From Macrosoma leucophasiata (lineage: Eukaryota; Arthropoda; Insecta; Lepidoptera; Hedylidae): a stretch of DNA of 64,000 nucleotides. The position numbers were made by a program, and so were the translations under genes. Each line of letters starts with the position of its first letter. Position 1 is the first letter of the stretch. The DNA lies in assembly GCA_036365455.1 (NCBI GenBank), contig JAWQUS010000004.1, forward strand, positions 4,471,501-4,535,500. Reading direction: 5' to 3'. Under the pieces are notes generated by a model. That model was not told where the DNA came from. It saw only the letters and a list, made by a program, of their open reading frames with translations, and did no database searches. Of this stretch, positions 37,801-49,800 are shown piece by piece.

Positions 37801-40800
37801 ACAGAAATAACATTGAAAACAAAGGAAAGGTTAGTAAGAAAGAAAATTCAATTTTAAACATTTGGACAAATAAATATTGTCTGGCGCGTTAATTTGCATT
37901 TATATGGATTTGCAGTATTAACAATTGGGTATTTATTGAGGGTAATAACTTCAGCGTAAAATCTTTCAAACAAAAACAATAAACATGACTTGTAAGTCTG
38001 TAATTCTCTGTCGGAATAGGATATTATACTATATTCATACATGCAAACATGCCTAATCAATTGCTTTCTTTTTTCTTATTCCGATCATAAGGTGATCCTC
38101 AGTGCACCTTCAAACAGCTCAAAAAGATGGTAAGCTTTAATAAATTACGCTGCAGTTGGCAAGATATCGGTACACGAACAATTAGAAATCAACTGTCGTA
38201 TTTTTCTCGCGAGCTGACGGGTTAAATATCTTCATGAATATACTGTATACCTACTGATACTGTAGTCCAGTAGTCTATAAATATCTCCTTGAAAACTAAA
38301 GATTTCAATGTAGATGCGTTAACATAACTTAGGTCCAAGCTGTTATGCCTTTAATTCGTGGAAATTTCGAGGACATACAATCCAATGTAAGATATCACTC
38401 TTTAGTTGCTGTAAACAAGCAATTTTTAGCTCTAATCAGAGGTGAGGGAAACTGCCTCATGTTACCCATTGGCGGCGCCCATTCATGTTGCCCGAGCAGG
38501 ACAATTTAGCCGAGACTTCGGACGAAAACAAATACCAATGAATGAGTTTTTTTGGGCAGGTTATTCTCTGATCATATTGGCCTTTTGGAACTCTGCCGGT
38601 GAATGACAAAGAATGACTCTTTTTCTTTTCTTTTTACTCTTTGTTATCAGTTTGTAAAGGGGAAATGAGACATTCTACTGATATACTTTTTACATTAGTA
38701 TATTATATTTAGTTTTATCTTAGTGATATTCTTGACTATGCATATATTTTTTATCTTGTTTGACATGTTTAACAATTGTTATTCACTGTAATTTGTTTTG
38801 TTTGTTTTTGACGTGTCATAACATAAGAGGTGCCTGTCGCCCTAAATGAATAAATGAGTTTCTGATTCTGATAGAACTATCACCGACGTGGTTTTGCCAA
38901 GAGTACACTACAAATAACCCCGCAGTTGTAACCCAAATTGGACTCAACAATCATAATTTCCTTATGTCGCAATAACCACTTAATCACCAACATATAAATA
39001 TACAATACATTGAAATATATCAAAACGATGCGCATTTAACCGTCACGTGTGCAACAGAACACGTGTTCTGATTCACAAATCAGACTCGTGTAAGATTGCA
39101 CGCGTAGACATTTCTGGGTTTGATTGTGCATTTATCTACTAATGTTAACTAGCGAACTGCCCTGACTTCGGACGATTACTAAACGAACACACATTAACGC
39201 AACGCATATTAGAATTAGAAAGGAGTATGATACTGTTCCGTGCATTTTTGGGCCAGAAACGCCCAGTGTTCACACTGTACAAATTATGTTATTTTCAAAT
39301 GGCTATAAAATAAATAATTTGAAATTAGGGATTTTTTTTAATTGCCAGTAATGGAAGTATATATATTTAAGTAAAGGTTGGGTTAGATGACTAATTGTTA
39401 ACTATACCCGTATAAAAATTATCCGTCTCCTTTATTAATTAAATTTAAAATTCCTAACACTATTTTAATTTCAGGCGTGTTCTGTAACTCAGTGGTCATC
39501 AATTTTAAAAACAATTTGCAGTAAATTGCTGTTTCTCTAAAATGATCGTAACAATAACGTTACGTCAAAACAGCAATGTACTACAAAAAAAAATAAGTTG
39601 CTGTATATATTGACGGTGCCATAATTTCAACATACTGGTGGTAGAGCTCCAGTGACGGAGCTCGCGGGCGTAGGCACCACCGCATTATCTAATTTACTTG
39701 TCGCTAAATGGTAGTGTTCAGAAGTATCGTGTTCCGGTCAGGTGGTATTGTACGGCGCTGTAATTTCCGGCACAGAGGCATAACACCTTAGGCCTCAGGA
39801 GTGATAACGCATCTGCATTTTGACCTTGGTCTTCGTGTGGGTGTCTATAAGCTGCAGTCATCACTTAACATCAATGTGAACTGCTTGTTTACAACTTCCA
39901 TTAATACATTAAAAAAAAACTTAGGCTTTATGATTGCGTGTCCGGGTTTTCTTAGGCTTTTTACAGTTCACACATGAGCGAGCGCCGAGCGCGAATGAAT
40001 TCTTCTGTTGTAGCCAGCGTTTTAAACCAAATGTCCGGCCAAACTGTCCGGCTATTAGATTTGGCGACGTGGCAACCCTAGTCGCGGACCTACTTTCGTA
40101 ATTTAAATTAGGCTTAATCGTCGATGTCACACGAGTGCACCTTTATATTTGCGAAGTTTTATAAACACTATTGACCAAATAAGATTTATTATTAGCATAC
40201 ATAATCATACAATACGATAACACACTTAGTTATGCAAACAATGTCTAGCCTCGTGTGATTTATAACAATGTTTGAAGTGTGACAAATGGACATAACACTA
40301 TAAACGTTATCATTTATTTACATTGAATTAGTTCGATTTAAGATTTCATGTATTGTTATTTATTGTTTACATCTCATTGTTTATTATAAGGGCAGTCCGG
40401 GCAGTCCAAGAGGGGATTTTTGTATTTACTCGAACGCGTTAGATGAGAATATGCATCTTGCACCTTAATGAGTATCTCTACCCAATCTTGTCTATGTAGA
40501 GTCACGCCCTTGGAGCAGATGTTAAATTTTTTTTTATATGTCTGAAGGTTGACAGACAAGCAAACAGGCCACCTGATGGAAAGTGGTCAACGTCGCCTAT
40601 GAACATTTGCAACACCAGGGGTGTTTGTTGCCAACCCTGGAGGACTCTTTTGACGCCATTTTTGAAGAACCCCATATTGTAGCACCTAGGGAACACCTCA
40701 GAGGGAAGTTCGTCAAATTTTGACACAAAACAGCCAACTTCGCTTCTGAATCGTCAGAATTTTTGATGGGAGCTTCTATCGCTTATATTTAACACCCTCT

Positions 40801-43800
40801 CAGAGTATCTAAAATGCTTGAGTTATAATCGAGCACACACTTTTCCACCTCCATTTTTGTTGAAAAAGTCACGGCATCTACTTCGCAGGTTAAGGATCCG
40901 TCAGATATTCTCAAAGGATGTTTAATGTACCCAAACGGAGCTCCCAACCAAAAGTCTGATAATTTGGAAGAAAGGTGCGTAAGTGGCGATTAAAATAATT
41001 AACAGTTGCCCTAAGGACGCGGACGATAGACAGCTCAGATTTGGTACAGATACAGGGTGCAAGGTGAATTAGACAGCTCAGATTTGGAACAGATACTCAA
41101 TAGGGTGCGAGGGCAAGGGGTAACTAAGTGTTTAGAAATGTGCTCGAAAAAAGTTCGACTTTCATTCATACAATTAAAAAAAAGAAATGGTGAGTCGTTG
41201 GTGTATTAGGTTTGCATTACCTTATTATCTACTACCTCACGGTGCTTTCCTTAAGTTTTATGAAATACATATTTTCATGCGCTAACGCTAAAGTACAGTT
41301 ATTTTTATTATTAATTTTTATAGGCTGCAGTCATCACTTAACATCAGTGTGAACTGCACGCTTGTTTGCCACTTTTATTACATAAAAAAAAAACTGAATT
41401 ATGGATGGACTGGGGTAATTTAATAATAATAATAATAATAATGGCAACCCATTATACGTCCCACTGCTGGGCACGAGTCTCTCCCCTTTTTGGGGGGAGG
41501 CCTGGAGCTTACTCCACCACGCTGCTCCAATGCGGATTGGTGGAGGTGGGTGCCAACCCGCTGTCGGATGTTTTCAAACCGCCCATTAGGCCTCCGACAA
41601 GGTTTAACGACTGCTATCCATCGATAGCAACCGGGACCGACGGCTTAACGTGCCCTCCGAAGCACGGAAACGCGCATTTAATTTGCCACTAGCGGTCACC
41701 CATCACACTACCCGACCGCGCCCGTAGTGCTTAACCAAGTAGATCGCTTACGATCTACACCAGCCGCTGGGCCATGCGCGCTTCCGCTGGGCCATGCGCG
41801 CTTCATTCAATTTAATAATAAATTAACCTAATTTATTTAATGAGAACAACAAATAAAACACTTTGATACGTAGATACAAATAACTTTGGTAGATACCAAC
41901 AAGGTTTTTATGCGGAATTTAAAAAAAATAGTTCCCCATTTTTATAATGTAAGTTATAAAGTAAGTAAAAGTCTTTAATTCTTAAAAAAATCTTCCTCGC
42001 AGACAGTGTATAAAAAATTATTAGCTTTTGTTCGACTTCGAAGATACAAGTTTTTCTTATACTCGGAAGTCCAGACCGTCTTGGAAGTTAATTATCCAGT
42101 GATAACAAAAAAATGTCTCCACCTCTATTCCTACAATGTTGAACGCTTTTCAACGAACTCAGTATAATTTGTGAGTTCCTGAAAACGATTACCTTTTAGT
42201 AGGTATGTAGTTTTTTTTTATATACAAGCATGCAGTTCACATTGATGTTAAGTGATTTGAGTGATTAAGTGACTGACTGCAGCCTATAGGCATCTACTCA
42301 AAAACCAGAGGTCAAAATGCAGATACGTTACCACTCCTGAGGCCTAAAGTGTTATGCCTCTGTGCCGGAAATTACCACCCGACCGGAACACGATAGTGCT
42401 GAACACTACCATTTAGCGGCAAGTTTATTAGGTAATGCGGTGATGTCTACGCCCGCGAGCTTTATCACTGGAGCTGTACCACCATCCAACCGGAACCATT
42501 CGGCGGCACAGACTAGGTAATGCCTAGGTGGTGCTGCTTAGATGGTATCTACGCGCTCTAGCTCATACACTGGAACTCTACCAGTAATGCATACTTGTTT
42601 GCCTTTTTTACTGGTGGTAGAGCTCCAGTGACGGAGCTCGCGGGCGTAGGCACCACCGCATTACCTAATATACTTGCCGCTAAATGGTAGTGTTGAGCAC
42701 TATCGTTGTCCGGTCGGGTGGTAATGTACGGCCCTGTAATTTCCGGCACAGAGGCATAAGACCTTAGGCCTCAGGAGTGGTAACGCATCTGCATTTTGAC
42801 CTTGGTCTTTGTGTGGGTGTCTATAGGCTGCAGTCATCACTTAACATCAATGTGAACTGCATGCTTGTTTACCACTGTCTTTACATAAAAAAAAAAAGAA
42901 ACCATCATAACATAAAATACTTCCTTCAATGCAAATGAAAGTCCAACCATTTCGGCCAATCTAATTATCTCCTCGTGTTTCGTAATATCTAATTAGCGAT
43001 AGATTAATACATTTCGGCATTTCCTTAATCATTCACTACTGTGCCCCAGTTTTTAATCAGCCATTTCTACGTCAACGAGGTCGGCCTGATTAAAACCACT
43101 ATTTCGACCATCGGCGGTTTATTTGTTCTTAATTTGAATTAATTATAGCTCATTACGTGTTTTATGATGAATTGGCAGCTGTCGTCAGTTAATCGGTAGT
43201 GGATTTTTATTGTATGTCAAATTCATAGAGAAACACGGGCCACCGGCCGCGGCGAACCGGAGGGGAGTAGCCATGTGGCCTATGGCCTACCAAGTGGGCC
43301 TATGCACGCACACATTTCAACATCTAGGCGACAGCGCCTAGATGTTGAAATGTGTGCGTGAAATCGTTTATGTATTTTGTTAAAGTCACGGTGTGAGTTT
43401 CGTAGTAATAGACGATTTTTGTAGAGTGTGTGTGTGTCACAAGCATTTCCCCCCGCAAAAAATGACTGACTGTTTTGCATCGGTATTAGACGCTATGGCT
43501 AGTAAGGCTACTCCCCTCCGGTCCGTAGCGGCTGCCGGTGGCCCGTGTTGCTCTATGGTCAAATTGCTTGTCAATTCGCATTGATGGAAATTTACTGCTG
43601 CATAGGCTGCAGTTTTCATTAGTTACATTTGTGTATAAAGACTTATTAGAGGCTCAATATAGAATAGGGTATTTGACTAATATTTTTTATTGTAACTTCA
43701 CGCCTTTTATCCTTGAATGGGTAGGCAGAGGTAAATGAATGCGTACATGCAAACACCTTTGATTTGCCGGTTACGTTTTGGCCCATGTATAGGTGGCGAG

Positions 43801-46800
43801 CCTGTTGACATCTCCGGGCACGTTACCAAACTCTGAGGTACTGGGAAACTTCTACAATGTGGAAAAATCCCAATTGACATCTATACAAATAAATAAAATT
43901 GGAGTGTCTATTTGTAATATTAAAAATAACAGTTTTTTACTAAATGCATATATATGTATGTATACACGGAACATATACCAAAACATTTTTTTTTACCATT
44001 TGTGTGTCCATCTGTCCGTCTGTCCGTCAGTCCGTCTGTTTGTCTGTCCGTCTGTCTGTCTGTCTGTCTGTCGTTCTGTCGTTCTGTCTGTCTATTTGGC
44101 GGGGCTAATCTTGGGAACAGCTAGACCGATTTTGACACGACTTTCACTGGCAGATAGCTGATGTAATAAGGAGTAACTTAGGCTACTTTTATACTAGCTG
44201 CGCCCACGACTTCGTCCGGGTAGATACTGAACAATCATAAATTCTCACGCGGACGACGTCGCGGGCACAGCTGGTATAAGATAAAATACTTATAAATCCC
44301 ACTTAAATTGAAGTGACGCGAAACGTACATATTTGTCCGTTAGTCGGTATTGCGTTTTGTAATTAGGTGCCCTATTATAATTGTAAATACCTTGCAATCC
44401 CAAAAACTGAAAGCAAATTAAACACGATAACTTTGTCACAATGATTGTTTTATATTATTTCGCATTAACACATGCTTGTGAAATATATTTTTATTTTTAA
44501 AGAAAAATGGAAAGAAAAATTTGACTTCAGGCGAGGCTCGAACTCGCGACCTACTGGGAATCTAGTCCAGTCTCTTCCAATTGAGCTACTGAAGCCCTGC
44601 CCGATTTGTCAAATCTTTCCTTCACATCTATTGCATTTCTTTATGGTAGCAGCAGCGCCATCTATTACCAACTATGCTAGTTAGGCAACCGATATAATAG
44701 ACTTTTCAGTTTATTGAATATCGTAAAGAAGTCGCTTTTACCCTTAATAATTGTTTTATATTATTTCGCATTAACACATGCTTGTGAAAATGACACCCAG
44801 AAATAGGGCTGCCACCCCCTTTTTACTGGTGGTAGAATTCCAGTGTAGGGACTCGAGGGCGTAGGCAGCACCGCATTACCCAATCCATCTGCCGCCAAAT
44901 GGTAGTGTTCAGCACTAGTGTGTTCCGGTAATGTATGGCTCCGTAATAAAAAGTATTGTACGTTATTTTGGACAATTAACACTTTACGAGACGGATAAAG
45001 TATGTACGCGAATATACTTTATTACTTTACTAGCTGACCCGGCAAACTTTGTTCCGCCTTAATGGCAATAAATAAGCGGAGAAAATACAAAAAAAATTAA
45101 ATACCTACATTAATCATTCATAATTATTTCTGTATTTTAGTACATAGGTTGCTCTTCATTTAAGTACCTTGTGATACACGACATTTTTTGTTTTATTATC
45201 AGGCGCAAAAACAAACAACGCAGATGGTCTTCCGACCCGTGAACATGTCACGTATAATTGACCATGGGAAAAACATGAATGTTCTAGATTTAAACCACAA
45301 ACTTTTAAGGATTGGCCTTGTGATTTGTTGATGGTCATGGCAAATGCAAGACGTATCGGAAATTGAAGTCTTTTAAATTCAAACGGCATATCGGTTGGGA
45401 TCATATGCTGTCGAACGGGATAAAAAGTATCCTATGTCCTTCTCCTGGCTTTAAACTACCTTCCTGCCAATTTTCAGCTAAATCGGTTCAGCCGTTCTTG
45501 AGTTATAAGTGGAGTAACTAACACGACTTTCTTTTATATATATAGATTTCTAGGTTGTACCTTCAAAGTCACGGAACTCGTTCAATTCCTATGGAAATGA
45601 AGGAAATTCGCACGTATCTTGATATTGGTGTGACCCTTAAAGACATCATCATCATCATCATATTAGCCACAAGCAGTCCACTGCTGGATCAAAACCTCAC
45701 CACAAAAGGGGGTCAATAAATCAATGGACTTAAAATGCGCGAGTAAATGTTGGCAACCCTACCGACAAACCACATTGCGGTTTCTTTTGTAAAGATGATC
45801 GTGACCGGCATTTTATTCAGGTCATCCGATTATATTTTTCTTTATCTAAAGATAGAATTTTGAAGCGCGCATGGCCCCGCGGCTCGACATCGGAAGCGAT
45901 CTACTCGGTTAAGCGATACGGGTGCGGTCGGGCGTGAGATGTGTGACCGCTAGTGGCAAATTAAAATGCGTGTTTCCGTGATTGGGAGGGCACGTTAAGC
46001 CGTCGGTCCCGGTTGCTATCGATAGATAGCAGTCGTTAAACCTTGTCGGAGGCCTTATGGGCGGATTGAAAACATCCGACAGCGGGTTGGCCACTAACCC
46101 TTATCTCCACCAACCCGCATGAAGGGGAGAGACTCGTGCCCAGCAGTGGGACGTATCAAGGGTCGCCATTATTATTAAAGATAGAATTTTAAGAGTTATA
46201 TGAAACATCGCTGCGGATTGGAGCCAAACGATTGCCAGGGGAGAGAATGAGTCAAAACGGTAGACATTTTGTGTGGTGATGATGATTATTAATATTTTTT
46301 AAAACATTTACCTAATTTGATATGAGGGTACATATATATCTATTGTTATTCACTATTTTTTTTTTCCTAATGTAAGCGCCCTAACGCACTAGCGGTTAGC
46401 CGCGGGAGCGGGTTACAGTTTGATAGGTATGCAACCGCCTGTGATTGAGTGGCAGTTTAAGTGCGTACAATAACAGGCGGTTGGATATTAATTAACCTAA
46501 CCGCTAGTACGTTCGGGCGCTAATTTAACACGTCATACCTGTGCATTTTTTTTTAATTTGATTTAGAAATTGGAATATGTACCAATGCATAGCTGGATAC
46601 GATACATTTCTGAAGATTTTCAAAAGATTCGTACCTATTTGTCTTTAATACGTTTGAGAACTCTTGAATAAAACGAAAAAAATGTTCTCAAATCACGTAA
46701 TAAGATCATGATTTTGATGCTTATTAATATGTTTCAATTAGACCTTTCTAACTGTCAAAATAGTAAAGCTATCGAAGTGAGTGGATGATTTATTAAAACA

Positions 46801-49800
46801 CCAGTATGTAGTGTTTTCATTTAACAAAAAATTTAGTCTCTAAGTAGGTACCTATGTAACTTACCTCTTTATCTTCTATCAAGGTGGCTACGCGTCCTGG
46901 CTGGAACAATAAATAAAATTTTACTTCAGTAAGTAATTAACATTCATAAATATTCTCATTAAGTACCTATTCTGAATAAACTTTTTACTAGTAGTAGAGT
47001 TCCAGTGTAGGAGCTCGTGGACGTAATTACCTAATCTATCTGCCGCCAATTGGTAGTGTTCAGCGCTATCGTGTTCCGGTTAAATGGTAATGTATGGCCC
47101 CGTAATAACTATCACAGAGACATAACTTAAGTCTGAGGGGTGGCAACGCATCTGCATTTTCACTGAATGCACTAGGAAAAGAGTTAACTTCTACCGATTT
47201 TGACGGGACTTTCACTGGCAGATAGCGTAATAAGGAGTAACTTAGGCTACTTTTATACTAGCTGCGCCCACGAATTCGTCCGGGTAGATACTGAACAATC
47301 ATAAATTATCTCGCGAACGAAGTCGCGGGCACAGGTAGTATATATGTATCTTCCCGCCAGGTCCCTAACGGGACAGGCAGAGAGTGTAGAGCGCCAAATA
47401 TCCTGGTCCTGACATACCTCTCGTGCCTCATTTACCTTCATCATTCTCTTCATAGGTACATGCACGCCGATTCCTAAGACTTTTGACCCCACCATCAGAC
47501 AGAACTCGACCTACCTATTTGGTCAGTCTTGGTTTTCCTGGGCCTCTGCAACCATCCACATTCGCATTGTATATCTGTTTACTCATTCGCACAGTTAGTG
47601 TTAAATAAAATTCTCAATATTGACTAACACTTCTACCTAACCAATAAAGAGGCCCTTCCAAATTCCTCAAGAATCGTTAATCGTACACACGAGCCAATGA
47701 CGAAACGAACCGACCTAAATATACAAAGCTAGGGAACTTACGTAATAGGACGTAAATAACATTAATACACAAGATATGGCAGGTACGACTTCCGTGTTCA
47801 ACATTTGGTTTGTTTTGATCTTCGGCTTGTCAGAAGCAACTTGCGAATCGAAGGTGAGTTTCACCACCGAATACCAGGGGCCAAGTGCCAGTCGGCAGAG
47901 AATATGTAATAATACTACGTATAGAACGGACACTTCGACGTCCCGGCCGATTTCCCGCCTCACCCAACTCTTATGGGCCCCGTCTTTTTACTGGTGGTGG
48001 AGCTCCAGTGACGGAGCTCGCGGGCGTAGGCACCACCGCATTACCTAATATACTTGTCGCTAAATGGTAGTGTTCAGCACTATCGTGTTCCGGTCAGGTG
48101 GTAATGTACGGCCCTGTAATTTCCGGCACAGAAGCATAGCACCTTAGGCCTCAGGAGTGGTAACGCATCTGCATTTCGACCTTGGTCTTTGTGTGGGTGT
48201 CTATAGGCTGCAGTCATCACTTAACATCAATGTGAACTGCACGCTTGTTTGCACTTCCATTAAATAAAAAAAAGGGCGACGTTTGGTGTTCTCTAGGTGC
48301 TACGCACACAGGTGCACGTGTAAATACGCGTCACTGATTGATGGCTGTGTAATAGAGACCAAATTAAGCGTTTGTATGGAATTTTGGCGGAGTGTCCGCG
48401 ATGTGCAGTCAGACTCGCGTACACAGGGTTCCGTATAATTAATTGATTTCTCTTTTTTTAATAGACTCATGTAGGCACGTCTCGAGACGGTACTAGTAGC
48501 GCCGAAGAAGTAGTCTTCGGCGCTCAGAACATCGCGATCATAGTGACAACCGGAAACGACCAGTCGGGTCGTACTAGGGTCGGGGCTGGGGTCGGGCTCA
48601 GGCGAAAAGCGGCGGCACATTTGACGAGAGCAATACGGGCCACCGGTCGCGGAGGACCGAAGGGGAGTAGCCATATGCAGGCTTTCCCCTCTATCAAAGT
48701 TCAAGCATAAGTGAGCCTACGCCTGTCACCTAGATGTTTAAATGTGTGCGTGAAATTGTTTATTTATGTATTTTGTTAAAGTCAAGGTGTGAGTTTAGTA
48801 GTAATAGACGATTTTTGTGGTGTGTGTGTCATACGTATTTCACCCCGCAAAAAATAACACTGTTTTGCATCGGTAATAAACGCTATGGCTACTCCTCTCC
48901 GGTCGGCCGGTGGCCCGTGTTGCTCTATTTATTGAGGTGATCATTAATTGCGGAGCTGGACAACGTGGTCTCATCGTCACTTTTTTTTTTTTTTTTTTTT
49001 TGTTTTAAAAGTGGCAAACAAGCATACAGTTCACATTGATGTTAAGTGATGACTGCAGCCTATAGACACCCACACAATGACCAGAGGTAAAAATGCAGAT
49101 GCGTTACCACTCCTAAGGCCTAAGGTGTTATGCCTCTGTGCCGGAAATTACAGGGCCGTACATTACCACCTGACCGGAACACGATAGTGCTGAACACTAC
49201 CATTTAGCGGCAAGTATATTAGGTAATGCGGTGGTGTCTACGCCCGCGAGCTCCGTCACTGGAGCTCTACCACCAGTAGTTTCTTTTAGGAAATTGATTT
49301 CCCATGTTATCGTAATTACTATTACCATACATAGATTTCTTAGTTTTCGTGTATTCTATACAGCTAAAGAAGTTATTTCTGGACTTTTTTTAAATTTGTG
49401 CCCACGCATAAACTATGGCTAATAATTATTATGCACACTCGCCCACGATAGTTCACGAACTGTCGTAGGTATTCCTCTGATGAGGAAAATACAGACTGAC
49501 GCACAGGATTATCTCATAATATCTATTTGCGTGTGTCGTTCTGCATCTTTAGGTCTTCCAAGGCTTTGATTTAGGCCGTGTTGCATCAATTTACCTACTT
49601 TAGCAATTACAAAAATGTAACAGTACCGATTATTGTTAAATGACGTCATAACTTTATTAATGTTCACTGTAACCGTCCATGATGCGCTGGTTAAAGTTTT
49701 TTAAAGTCAATTATCTGCCAGATGTTGTTATTTATTCCAATTTCTACCCTGTTGGTAAATCAGGGTAGAAATAAACTGTCATTGATTTTCTTATCTTTTA

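Noticed and set aside
44010..44090. Tandem GTCT as a satellite or regulatory array
   Set aside because: A simple microsatellite within a dispersed repeat.
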